Shown here: piece by piece, positions 56,754-64,000 of the stretch
How positions within the stretch are numbered: position 1 is the first letter of the stretch
Layout: the number at the start of each line of letters is the position of its first letter
NCBI RefSeq assembly: GCF_003113495.2
Contig: NZ_CP084506.1
Location: 930,001 to 994,000 of the forward strand
Origin: Edwardsiella tarda ATCC 15947 = NBRC 105688
GTDB lineage: Bacteria > Pseudomonadota > Gammaproteobacteria > Enterobacterales > Enterobacteriaceae
Length of the DNA stretch: 64,000 bases
Direction of reading: 5' to 3'
Translations under genes and position numbers: made by a program
Notes under the pieces: generated by a model
Told to the model about the DNA's origin: nothing
The model's input: the letters and a program-made list of their open reading frames with translations, nothing else
The model's database searches: none

Positions 56754-57533
56754 GTGAAAGCGGCAGCAATCGAAAGGCGTATGGAAATCTTCAACGTGGT
56801 GACCTCCCAAGGGAAAGCCCGCGTCGAGGAGTTAGCCGCAAGATTTAACGTCTCAAGCGTCACCATCCGCAGTGACCTGACCTTTCTGGAGGAGAACGGC
56901 TATATCGTGCGTTCGCATGGTGCGGCCATCCCGAATACCGGGGTGATTGCCGAACTGAGTGTCCACGAGAAGCGCCACCGTAATAGCGGTGTGAAATCCC
57001 AGATCGGTCTGGCGGCGGCCAAGCTGATTCACAGCGGTGACGCGGTGATTCTGGATTCTGGTACGACGACCCGTGAGATCGCAGGGCACCTACGGGGCCT
57101 CGAAAACGTGGTGGTCATGACTAACGGTCTGGATGTCGCCGTGGAGCTCGTCTCCTCACCGGGTATCGAAGTGGTGTGTACCGGTGGGGTGTTACGTAAG
57201 AGCGCAATGTCTTTTTCAGGTTCGCAGGCCGAAGCCTGCTTGAAAAACTTCTGTTTCGACAAGGTTTTTCTCGGGGTGGATGGATTCGATCTGCGAGCGG
57301 GTATCACTACGCACAATGAGCAGGAAGCGAGTCTTAACCGCTTGATGTGCGAGATCTCCGATCAGGTGATCGCCGTTGCCGACTCGACCAAGTTCGGCAA
57401 GCGCGGCTACCACATGATTCGGGATTTTACGGATATCGATATCCTGGTGACGGATTCCGGGGTGCCCGATGAATATGTCGAGCGTCTGCGGGAAGCCCAC
57501 GTCGAAGTGATTATCGCTGAAAAAGAGAAGTGA
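56754..57533 (+). CDS. agaR: DeoR-family aga operon repressor
   Basis: Represses the N-acetylgalactosamine genes; phosphorylated amino sugars are the likely inducers. The 259 residues have an N-terminal DeoR helix-turn-helix (RRMEIFNVVTSQGKARVEEL, FNVSSVTIRSDL) and a C-terminal sugar-phosphate-sensing domain with ILDSGTTTREIAGHL, VMTNGLDVAVEL and LGVDGFDLRAGITTHNE, as in AgaR. GTG start at 56754 with AAGGGG upstream. It leads the operon in the same direction, as in E. coli agaR-kbaZ. Confidence 0.93.
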   Translation: MKAAAIERRMEIFNVVTSQGKARVEELAARFNVSSVTIRSDLTFLEENGYIVRSHGAAIPNTGVIAELSVHEKRHRNSGVKSQIGLAAAKLIHSGDAVILDSGTTTREIAGHLRGLENVVVMTNGLDVAVELVSSPGIEVVCTGGVLRKSAMSFSGSQAEACLKNFCFDKVFLGVDGFDLRAGITTHNEQEASLNRLMCEISDQVIAVADSTKFGKRGYHMIRDFTDIDILVTDSGVPDEYVERLREAHVEVIIAEKEK

Positions 57534-57540
57534 CGCGCTG

Positions 57541-57576
57541 ACTCCACGGTAAACCGGTCCGTGTTTATTGTGGAGT
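57541..57576 (+). promoter_or_regulatory. Hairpin over the agaZ ribosome-binding site / possible attenuator
   Basis: ACTCCACGGTAAAC (57541-57554) pairs with GTTTATTGTGGAGT (57563-57576): 14 bp with two G-U pairs and an 8-nt loop. The right arm contains the GGAG Shine-Dalgarno site of agaZ (57572-57575), and TTATTTT follows, so the same element could stop transcription after agaR or hide the agaZ start. Confidence 0.55.
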
Positions 57577-57583
57577 TATTTTG

Positions 57584-58864
57584 ATGCATCTGTTAGCGCA
57601 ACTCGTTCAGCGTCACAAGGCCGGTGAGCCGGTCGGTATCTATTCAGTCTGTTCCGCTCATCCGTTGGTTATCGAAGCCGCGATGGAGCAGGCACTGCAG
57701 GATGATTCTCTCCTGCTGATCGAAGCCACCTCCAACCAGGTGGATCAATTTGGCGGTTATACCGGGATGACCCCGGCCGATTTCCGCGATTATGTGTGCC
57801 GTCAGGCCGATCTGCTGCAATTCCCACTCGCTCGTCTGATCCTCGGTGGTGACCATCTCGGTCCCAACCGTTGGCAGCATCTGCCCGCCGCCGAGGCGAT
57901 GGCGCATGCCGATACCCTGATCGCCGCCTATGTGGCCGCCGGTTTCCAAAAAATCCACCTCGATTGCAGCATGTCTTGCGCCGATGATCCGGTGCCGTTG
58001 AGCGATGCCATCGTCGCCGAGCGTGCCGCCCGTCTGGCGGCCGTCGCCGAACGCAGCGCACGCGATCACTTCGGTCGCAGTCAGCTGGTGTATGTGATCG
58101 GTACCGAAGTCCCGGTGCCGGGCGGCGCTAAGGAGCATATCGACACGCTGGAGGTGACCTTACCGCAGGCGGCGCGTCAGACCATCGAATGTCACCGTGA
58201 AGCCTTTGCGCGGGCCGGCGTCGCCGACTGCTGGGAGCGAGTGATCGGCCTGGTGGTACAGCCGGGCGTCGAGTTTGACCATACCGGGGTGATCGACTTC
58301 CGTCCGCAGCAGGCGCAGGCGCTTAGCCAAGTCCTGGAGGATTACCCACACCAGGTGTTCGAGGCGCACTCGACCGATTATCAGACCGATCGCGCCTATC
58401 GTGAGTTGGTGGACAACCATTTCGCCATTCTCAAGGTCGGCCCGGCCCTGACCTTCGCCCTGCGAGAGGCGCTGTTTAACCTGTGCCATATCGAAGAAGA
58501 GATGTATGCGCCGGAACAGTGCTCCGGTCTACGCCAGGCCATTGAGAAAGCCATGCTGGAGGCGCCGCAGAACTGGCAGAAATATTACAGCGGTAGCGAA
58601 GAGCAGGTCCGTTTTGCCCGTCGTTACAGCTTTAGCGATCGCATCCGCTACTACTGGCCGACACCCGCGGTCCAGGAAGCGCAGCAGAAGCTGTTCGACA
58701 ACCTGACCCTGGCACCGATTCCGTACCCGCTGCTCAGCCAGTATCTGCCGCGTGAATTCACCGCCGTGCGCGAAGGTCAGCTGACACTGCAACCCGAGGC
58801 GTTGGTTAAGGCGCACGTTAAACACATTTTATCCGGCTACGCGCAGGCCTGCCTGCGCAACTAA
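57584..58864 (+). CDS. agaZ: Tagatose-1,6-bisphosphate aldolase non-catalytic subunit (KbaZ/AgaZ)
   Basis: Needed for full activity and stability of the class II tagatose-1,6-bisphosphate aldolase KbaY/AgaY. The 426 residues equal E. coli KbaZ in length; [77 protein letters not shown] and EAHSTDYQ are family hallmarks. ATG 57584 is used; a TTG directly before it is less likely. The catalytic partner is not in the window and may lie beyond the right edge. Confidence 0.93.
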   Translation: MHLLAQLVQRHKAGEPVGIYSVCSAHPLVIEAAMEQALQDDSLLLIEATSNQVDQFGGYTGMTPADFRDYVCRQADLLQFPLARLILGGDHLGPNRWQHLPAAEAMAHADTLIAAYVAAGFQKIHLDCSMSCADDPVPLSDAIVAERAARLAAVAERSARDHFGRSQLVYVIGTEVPVPGGAKEHIDTLEVTLPQAARQTIECHREAFARAGVADCWERVIGLVVQPGVEFDHTGVIDFRPQQAQALSQVLEDYPHQVFEAHSTDYQTDRAYRELVDNHFAILKVGPALTFALREALFNLCHIEEEMYAPEQCSGLRQAIEKAMLEAPQNWQKYYSGSEEQVRFARRYSFSDRIRYYWPTPAVQEAQQKLFDNLTLAPIPYPLLSQYLPREFTAVREGQLTLQPEALVKAHVKHILSGYAQACLRN

Positions 58865-58877
58865 TTAGGACGTGACT

Positions 58878-60074
58878 ATGCAACAGTATATGGGATATGA
58901 CCTGGACGCCCTACAGCGTCTCGGCGCGACATGGACAGCGAAAGAGATTGAACAACAGCCGGCTTGTTGGGCGAAGACCCAACAGATTGTCAGTGACATG
59001 CACGAACAAATCAGCAGCTTCTTACGTCACGCACTGGCTGCCGAGAATGCGCGGGTGATTTTCACCGGCGCGGGTACCTCCGCCTTCGCCGGACGCGCGT
59101 TGGTGCCGCTGCTGTCACGTTATGTACCGCGTCGCATGGAGGCGATCGCGACCACCGATCTGGTCTCCTGCCCGCAACAGTACCTGAGCGAAGATGTTCC
59201 GACGCTGTTGGTGTCGTTCGCCCGTTCGGGTAATAGCCCGGAAAGCGTGGCGGCGTTGCAAGTCGCTTCCGAATGTCTCAGCCAGTGCTATCACTTGGTG
59301 CTGACCTGTAACGCCGAGGGCCATCTCTACCGTTTCTGTCAGGATAGCCAGCATGCCTTGGCGGTGTTGACGCCGGCGGAGACCAACGATCAGTCGTTGG
59401 CGATGACCTCCAGCTTCTCCTCGATGATGATGGCGGCAGTTACGATTTTTGCCGGTCTTGATAAATATTCGAAAGATATCGAAGAATTTTGTAAAAAAAG
59501 TGCGGATTGGTTCAAACAAATAAACCAGCAATTCGTGGATAATATCCGGGCTGGGCAGTATCAGCGAGTTATCTACCTGGGAAGCGGAGGATTACAGGGA
59601 TTGGCTCAGGAGTCGGCACTGAAAGTGCTGGAGTTAACTTCAGGCAGAATCGCTGCCATGTACGATTCCCCATTGGGATTCCGTCATGGACCGAAGGCAA
59701 TAGTTAACAGCGAAACATTAATCTTTGTTTTTATTTCCAACGATCCTTATACGCGTAAGTATGATCTCGATCTGTTGCAAGAGCTACGCAGCGATAATGT
59801 TGCCAGTGAAATTATTGCCGTCTCTGCTTATACAGAACACGCTGTCACTGCCGGCCGGCATATTATCGTGCCAGGCGTAGCACAAAGCGATGACATTGGA
59901 CTGTTGTTTGCTTATTTGATGTTGGCGCAAGCATTTGCATTCCATAATTCAATCGCCGTTGGCAATTCACCGGACAACCCATCACCTAGCGGGGAAATTA
60001 ATCGGGTTGTACAAGGTGTCACTATTTACGGTTTTGAAAAATCACTCGAAGGGAAAATATATGAATCAGCCTAA
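58878..60074 (+). CDS. agaS: AgaS galactosamine-6-phosphate deaminase/isomerase
   Basis: Converts galactosamine-6-phosphate to tagatose-6-phosphate with release of ammonia. The 398-residue protein has two SIS sugar-isomerase domains: IFTGAGTSAFAGRAL and VSFARSGNSPESVAALQ in the first, YLGSGGLQGLAQESALKVLE and DSPLGFRHGPKAIVN in the second. ATG 58878 has AGGA 8 nt upstream; GTG 58872 would add two residues. The 5' half has the GC of the rest of the window, while from about 59440 the gene turns distinctly AT-richer. It overlaps the IIB gene by 14 nt. Confidence 0.92.
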   Translation: MQQYMGYDLDALQRLGATWTAKEIEQQPACWAKTQQIVSDMHEQISSFLRHALAAENARVIFTGAGTSAFAGRALVPLLSRYVPRRMEAIATTDLVSCPQQYLSEDVPTLLVSFARSGNSPESVAALQVASECLSQCYHLVLTCNAEGHLYRFCQDSQHALAVLTPAETNDQSLAMTSSFSSMMMAAVTIFAGLDKYSKDIEEFCKKSADWFKQINQQFVDNIRAGQYQRVIYLGSGGLQGLAQESALKVLELTSGRIAAMYDSPLGFRHGPKAIVNSETLIFVFISNDPYTRKYDLDLLQELRSDNVASEIIAVSAYTEHAVTAGRHIIVPGVAQSDDIGLLFAYLMLAQAFAFHNSIAVGNSPDNPSPSGEINRVVQGVTIYGFEKSLEGKIYESA

Positions 60075-60558
60075 TATTGTCTGGACTCGTATCGATGAGC
60101 GTTTACTGCACGGGCAAATCCGAATTACCTGGGGTAAACATACTGAGGCCAATCTGATTCTGGTTGCTAACGACGAAGCGGCTGAAGGCGATAGCGCGGC
60201 ATTCATGCAAGCAGGAATGAAGGCCTCTGCAGGCGGCGAATATGATGTACGCTTCTTCACGATTCAGAAAACCATCGATGTGATTCACAAAGCCGCTGCA
60301 CGCCAGAAGATTTTTATTCTGTGCAATAATCCAAGCGATGTCGCGCGTTTAGTCGAAGGCGGTGTGCCGATTAAACATTGCAATATTGGCAATATGCATT
60401 TCCATGAAGGTAAACGCCAGATCGCGAAGACCGTATCGGTAGACGATAAGGATCTGGATGCTTTCCGTCGCATGATTGATTTAGGTGTTAGCTGTACCGT
60501 ACAAAATACACCTGACCAATCTCCGGTTGATATTCTGACTCTGGCTAAAAGCGCCTAA
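60061..60558 (+). CDS. agaV: PTS N-acetylgalactosamine transporter subunit IIB
   Basis: Mannose-family IIB protein, 165 residues, that passes phosphate from IIA to the incoming amino sugar. The phosphorylated residue is His17 in RIDERLLHGQIRITWG. NNPSDVARLVEGGVPI and CNIGNMHFHEGK match AgaV/AgaB proteins. Grouping with agaWEF points to the GalNAc-specific system (AgaV) rather than the galactosamine one (AgaB). GC is lower than in agaZ or agaE. Confidence 0.9.
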   Translation: MNQPNIVWTRIDERLLHGQIRITWGKHTEANLILVANDEAAEGDSAAFMQAGMKASAGGEYDVRFFTIQKTIDVIHKAAARQKIFILCNNPSDVARLVEGGVPIKHCNIGNMHFHEGKRQIAKTVSVDDKDLDAFRRMIDLGVSCTVQNTPDQSPVDILTLAKSA

Positions 60559-60560
60559 TT

Positions 60561-60585
60561 CAATGGGGGGCTGGTCCCCCCATTG
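60561..60585 (+). other. Perfect intercistronic hairpin between agaV and agaW
   Basis: CAATGGGGGG and CCCCCCATTG pair perfectly around CTGGT, 2 nt after the agaV stop. No T-run follows, so it likely protects the upstream mRNA and sets different expression of IIB and IIC/IID. Confidence 0.55.
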
Positions 60586-60611
60586 TAACTCTGCGGTAGA
60601 GGAATATATTT

Positions 60612-61382
60612 ATGGTCTTTGAAGCGACACTCGTTGCCATTTGGGCATTCTTATGCGGCATCGATAAATACGATGTGGCATTAAATATTCACCGCCCACT
60701 AATTACCGGCCCGGTGGTCGGATTAATTATGGGGAATATGGAAATCGGTCTGATCGCCGGCGCGACGCTGGAGCTGGCTTGGCTGGGTCTGGTGCCGAAC
60801 GCCGGGGCGCAGCCGCCGGATGTCACCATGGGCACCATCGCCGCCGTGGCATTTGCCGTGATGACTGGCCAGTCACCGGAAGTGGCGATGGGGGTCGGCA
60901 TGCCGATCGCCGTACTGATGCAGATGATCGTCATCGGTTTCTTCGCGCTGACGGCGTTCACCATGGGGAAAGCAGACGAGTATGCGGAGCAGGCGGATGC
61001 CGGCGGGATATCGCGCTTGTTGATCGGCACTATCGTCACGCGTTCGATGCTCTACTTTGTGATCGCTTTCGCCACCGTCTACTTCGGTGAGCATGCCGCC
61101 GATTGGATCGACAAAAACACACCGAAAGCGCTTCTGGAAGGCCTGGGTATCGGTGCCAAGATGGTTCCGGCAATCGGCTTCGCCATGTTGCTGAAAATCA
61201 TGTGGTCCAAGGAGATGGCTGGGGTGTTCTTTATCGGCTTCGTGATGACCACCTACCTCAAGCTGCCGATCATGGCCGTGGCTATCCTCGGCGCGTCTAT
61301 CGCCGTGTTGTACTACTTCTTCAGCGGTAATAAGTCCAATTCACAGCAGCAGGTTAAAGAGGAATTCGAAGATGGCATCTGA
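60612..61382 (+). CDS. agaW: PTS N-acetylgalactosamine transporter subunit IIC
   Basis: Membrane channel subunit of the mannose-family PTS, 256 residues with about seven helices. Family signature: LNIHRPLITGPVVGLIMGN, GATLELAWLGLVPNAGAQPP and GTIAAVAFAV. The C-terminal tail is polar and overlaps the IID start by 11 nt. In E. coli K-12 agaW is truncated; this copy is full length. Confidence 0.92.
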   Translation: MVFEATLVAIWAFLCGIDKYDVALNIHRPLITGPVVGLIMGNMEIGLIAGATLELAWLGLVPNAGAQPPDVTMGTIAAVAFAVMTGQSPEVAMGVGMPIAVLMQMIVIGFFALTAFTMGKADEYAEQADAGGISRLLIGTIVTRSMLYFVIAFATVYFGEHAADWIDKNTPKALLEGLGIGAKMVPAIGFAMLLKIMWSKEMAGVFFIGFVMTTYLKLPIMAVAILGASIAVLYYFFSGNKSNSQQQVKEEFEDGI

Positions 61383-62262
61383 AGTCATTATCTCTCCGGC
61401 GCAGGAAGAAACACGTAAGGCCGCCAGCCTGGTGGACAACGTGGATGCTTATCAGGATGGTGAAGTCCGCAAGGTGATCACCAAGAAGGATCTGTGGAAG
61501 TGCGCGTTCCGCGGGTTGTTCATGGAAGGTAACTTCAACTTCGAACGTATGCAGGGCGGTGGCTTTGCCTACTCGATGATCCCGGCCCTGAAGAAGATCC
61601 ACGGTAATAACCGCGCAGATCTGGCTAAGTCGCTGAAGAACCATCTGCAATTCTTTAACGCCAGTCCGAAACTGTTCACCTTCCTGCTGGGCACCGCCAT
61701 CGCGATGGAAGAGAACAAGGAGAAGCCGTCTACCATCAACGTGATGAAGGTAGCGGGCATGGGCCCGACCGGCGGGATCGGTGATGCCATCGACCATATG
61801 ACGTTGATGCCGTTGACGCTGGCGCTGGGGGCCTCCATCGCCATCGATGGCTCCATCGCGGGTCCGTTCGTGTTCTTTATCCTGTATCAGATCGTCCACT
61901 TCCTGGTCTACTTCGGCCTGATGTTCATGGGCTATCGCGCCGGTACGGCGGCGATGGTGAGCATGAGCGATGCCACCGAGAAGTTGGCGCGCGCCGCCAA
62001 CATCATGGGTATCTTCGTCATCGGGGCGTTGTGCGCCACCTTTATCCGCTTCAGTACCACGGCATCGATAGAGTTGGGCGGCAAGACGGTGGATCTCCAG
62101 AGCGCCTTGTTCGACAAGATCATGCCAAACATGCTGCCGTTGCTGTTGGTCTTCTTTATGTTCCGCATGGTGAAGGGAACCGGCTTCTGGGCTAAGCCTC
62201 CGGTGCTGATCTTCTCGACCTTGGCGGCCGGCGTCGTCGGCCACCTGATGGGTATTCTGTAA
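61372..62262 (+). CDS. agaE: PTS N-acetylgalactosamine transporter subunit IID
   Basis: Second membrane subunit of the mannose-family PTS, 296 residues. ITKKDLWKCAFRGLFMEGNF, NFERMQGGGFAYSMIPALKK, TAIAMEENK and GPTGGIGDAIDHMTLMPL are hallmarks of IID proteins; hydrophobic segments are toward the C-terminal half. E. coli K-12 lacks AgaE, while strains that use GalNAc keep it. Confidence 0.92.
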   Translation: MASEVIISPAQEETRKAASLVDNVDAYQDGEVRKVITKKDLWKCAFRGLFMEGNFNFERMQGGGFAYSMIPALKKIHGNNRADLAKSLKNHLQFFNASPKLFTFLLGTAIAMEENKEKPSTINVMKVAGMGPTGGIGDAIDHMTLMPLTLALGASIAIDGSIAGPFVFFILYQIVHFLVYFGLMFMGYRAGTAAMVSMSDATEKLARAANIMGIFVIGALCATFIRFSTTASIELGGKTVDLQSALFDKIMPNMLPLLLVFFMFRMVKGTGFWAKPPVLIFSTLAAGVVGHLMGIL

Positions 62263-62268
62263 TCGTCG

Positions 62269-62298
62269 CTCCCCGCGCCATCATCGATGGGCGGGGAG
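62269..62298 (+). other. Intercistronic hairpin between agaE and agaF
   Basis: CTCCCCGC (62269-62276) pairs with GCGGGGAG (62291-62298), extended inward by CCATC/GATGG after a bulged G. It is followed by TTTACC, a weak T-tract. Probably an mRNA-stabilising or partial terminator element before the IIA gene. Confidence 0.5.
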
Positions 62299-62330
62299 TT
62301 TACCAATGAGTCAGTTGTAAGGGTTATTCC

Positions 62331-62771
62331 ATGATTGGTCTTGTCATTTCCGGTCACATCCACTTCGCTAGCGGCATGGCTTCTGCCGTACGGGCCATCG
62401 CCGGCGAACAGCCGCAGATGCGTTTTATCGATTTTGTTGAGTCCATGTCTACCGACGATCTGGAGGCCGCCTTGCGCCAGGCCGCCGATGAGGTGGATGG
62501 GGGCGAAGGTGTCCTGTTCCTGACCGACCTGCCGGGGGGATCGCCCTGTAATCGTGCGCTGAATGTGCTGATGAGCCGTGACGGCGTTGAGGTGTTAGCC
62601 GGGGTCAACCTGCCGATGATCGCCAACGCCGCCTTCGAGCGCGATGGTGCCACGCTGGCGGAGTTGGTGGCGATCCTGCAAGAGATCGGCGCCAGCAGCG
62701 TACAGAATATGCGTCAGACGCTGGAAGCCGCGATGGCCCCCGTCGAATGCGAAGCGAGCGACGGACTGTAA
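62331..62771 (+). CDS. agaF: PTS N-acetylgalactosamine transporter subunit IIA
   Basis: Soluble phosphocarrier of the mannose-family PTS, 146 residues, taking phosphate from HPr. The phosphorylated His is expected at His9 in LVISGHIHFASGM (a second His stands at 11). VLFLTDLPGGSPCNRALNVL is the conserved IIA fold segment. It is rather divergent from E. coli AgaF but has the same size and place after IID. Five nt separate its stop codon region from agaA. Confidence 0.88.
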   Translation: MIGLVISGHIHFASGMASAVRAIAGEQPQMRFIDFVESMSTDDLEAALRQAADEVDGGEGVLFLTDLPGGSPCNRALNVLMSRDGVEVLAGVNLPMIANAAFERDGATLAELVAILQEIGASSVQNMRQTLEAAMAPVECEASDGL

Positions 62772-62772
62772 G

Positions 62773-63930
62773 ATGATGCCGATTGCCTATCTGGCCGACC
62801 GGGTCTTTACCCCGCACGGCATAGAGCGCGATGTCGCCGTAGTGGTCGAGGATGGCATCATCACCGCTGTCGGGTCGTCGATCCCCTCGGGCGTCCAGGT
62901 GGTGCGCTTGGCCGGTCATACGCTATGGCCGGGATTGATCGACATTCATATTCATGGTCGTGCCGGCGCCAATGTGATGGATGCGACACCGCAGGCACTA
63001 CAAACCATCGCCGATGCCTTACCGCAGTGTGGGGTGGTGGCGTGGGTGGGTACCACCGTCAGTGCGCCACAGCAGGATGTCTGCCAGGCGCTGCAACAGG
63101 TCGGGGCGTTTATCGCCGCCGGGCAACGGCAGGGTGCCCGCTTATTGGGTAGCTTCCTTGAGGGGCCACATTTTACCGCACCTTATCGGGGGTCTCATCC
63201 CGAGACCTTCCTGTGTGAACCGGATGCCGATGCGCTAGAGGCGTTGTGGCAGGCCAGTGATGGCACCCTGCTACGTGCCGCGCTGGCGCCCGAATCGGAG
63301 ACGGCTCTGCAAGCCATCGCCTGGTGGCGCGCGCGCGGCGTCAAGGTGGGCGTTGCCCATACCGCGGCCAGTTTTTCTCAGGTTCAGCGCGCCCATGCCT
63401 TGGGCGCCGATTGCGGCGTTCATCTGTATAACGGCATGTCTGGGTTGCATCATCGTGAGCCGGGTTGCTGTGGGGCGGTGCTGTATCTGGATATGCTGGC
63501 GGAGTTGATCGCCGATGGGATCCACGTTCATCCGGTGATGCTCAACTTGGCTTATCGTAGCAAGGGCTATCATCACATCGCCCTGATCACCGACTGTATG
63601 CGTGCCGGTGGACTGGGTGAGGGGCGTTATCGACTCGGTGCTCAGGAGATCACCGTGCGTAACGGCGAGGCGCGCACCGACGATGGATCGTTGGCGGGCA
63701 GTACCTGTAGCCTGGATCAGGCGGTACGCAACATGATCAATCTGGCGGGCGTTCCGGCGTGGGAAGCCGTGCAGATGGCTTCGGCGGTACCGGCCGCCTA
63801 CCTCGGTCTGACGGAGCGTTTGGGTGAGATCCGCGCCGGTGCACTGGCAAACTTTACCGTGGTCGATGAGGCGATGACGGTTGTCGAGACCTATATCAAC
63901 GGTGAGTGCGCCTACCGGCGTTCGGCCTGA
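62773..63930 (+). CDS. agaA: N-acetylgalactosamine-6-phosphate deacetylase
   Basis: Removes the acetyl group from GalNAc-6-phosphate; a NagA-type amidohydrolase of 385 residues. Metal-site motif GLIDIHIHGRAGANVMD, EGPHFTAPYRGSHP, AHTAASFSQVQ, HLYNGMSGLHHREPG, ITDCMRAGGLGEG (catalytic Asp) and LAGSTCSLDQAVRNM. Closest to AgaA by operon context; NagA activity cannot be excluded. Two ATG codons stand side by side at 62773 and 62776. The longer upstream frame is an artefact overlapping agaF. Confidence 0.9.
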   Translation: MMPIAYLADRVFTPHGIERDVAVVVEDGIITAVGSSIPSGVQVVRLAGHTLWPGLIDIHIHGRAGANVMDATPQALQTIADALPQCGVVAWVGTTVSAPQQDVCQALQQVGAFIAAGQRQGARLLGSFLEGPHFTAPYRGSHPETFLCEPDADALEALWQASDGTLLRAALAPESETALQAIAWWRARGVKVGVAHTAASFSQVQRAHALGADCGVHLYNGMSGLHHREPGCCGAVLYLDMLAELIADGIHVHPVMLNLAYRSKGYHHIALITDCMRAGGLGEGRYRLGAQEITVRNGEARTDDGSLAGSTCSLDQAVRNMINLAGVPAWEAVQMASAVPAAYLGLTERLGEIRAGALANFTVVDEAMTVVETYINGECAYRRSA

Positions 63931-63985
63931 CGCGTGATGAGCCGGGCCTGAGTACCGGTTCGATACATGATAACCAGGGAGGGTC

Positions 63986-64000
63986 ATGCCCGGCATGGCC
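63986..64000 (+). CDS. Possible start of the next aga-operon gene (cut by window edge)
   Basis: ATG at 63986 is preceded by a strong AGGGAGGG Shine-Dalgarno site (63976-63983); only five codons (MPGMA) remain before the edge, too few to identify. The missing aldolase subunit agaY/kbaY would be expected in this operon, but the N-terminus does not look like the usual KbaY start. Confidence 0.35.

Noticed and set aside
61354-62244. Antisense frame of 296 codons opposite agaE
   Set aside because: Shadow frame with no homology; agaE on the plus strand is clearly real.
1-64000. Prophage, insertion sequence, integron or toxin-antitoxin module
   Set aside because: No transposase, integrase, phage structural gene, attachment-site repeat or toxin family was recognised on either strand.

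Overview
The window is a chromosomal segment of a high-GC enterobacterium, most likely Edwardsiella (E. tarda / E. piscicida group). The evidence is near-collinearity with the E. coli 16-18 minute region (gltA-sdhCDAB-sucABCD-cydABX-ybgE-ybgC-tolQRAB-pal-cpoB-tRNA-Lys-aroG-gpmA-gal-mod-bio-uvrB), coding GC that looks like roughly 57-60 percent, and a convergent luxI/luxR pair resembling EdwI/EdwR and EsaI/EsaR beside gltA. The species call is inference; no plasmid, prophage, insertion sequence or CRISPR array was seen.

Layout. 1-270: 3' end of ybgI. 270-3680: AT-rich accessory block with an N-acyl-homoserine-lactone synthase and its LuxR receptor (tail to tail, 20-nt overlap), yjdM, and an unexplained minus-strand terminator. 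3679-16117: a RimL-like acetyltransferase, citrate synthase on the minus strand, then the plus-strand sdhCDAB-sucABCD operon for the lower TCA cycle. 16118-19898: cytochrome bd oxidase (cydABX-ybgE). 20043-25702: the Tol-Pal envelope system. 25876-27323: six tRNA-Lys(UUU) genes whose spacers carry a repeated tRNA-like element. 27768-35641: aroG, gpmA, an SLC13-type carboxylate transporter and the galETKM operon. 35847-42369: a CPBP protease, modE, acrZ, ydcF, modABC and ybhA. 42509-47687: divergent bioA / bioBFCD. 48250-56078: uvrB, a VF530-type DNA-binding protein, dusC, two permeases, pbpG and a DUF808 protein; in E. coli most of these map far from uvrB, so this is a rearrangement junction. 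56754-end: an N-acetylgalactosamine (aga) operon with regulator, AgaZ, AgaS, a complete mannose-family PTS (IIB, IIC, IID, IIA) and GalNAc-6-phosphate deacetylase, running off the right edge.

How it works together. Most of the window is core metabolism: acetyl-CoA entry (gltA), succinate and 2-oxoglutarate oxidation (sdh, suc), high-affinity oxygen respiration (cyd), envelope constriction (tol-pal), aromatic synthesis (aroG), glycolysis (gpmA), galactose use (gal), molybdate uptake (mod) and biotin synthesis (bio). Readable control sites include a Fur box at gpmA, two GalR-type operators before galE, a ModE operator before modA, two BirA-type operators between bioA and bioB, and an inverted pair of DnaA boxes before uvrB.

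The most unusual structure is the tRNA-Lys array. Each spacer repeats a roughly 100-nt unit that predicts a cloverleaf-like fold, and several copies end in the last 16 nt of the tRNA, including CCA, with no tRNA body in front. Other points worth a look are the candidate minus-strand small RNA near edwR, a terminator-like hairpin between tolR and tolA, a hairpin over the agaZ ribosome-binding site, and an abrupt GC drop inside agaS.
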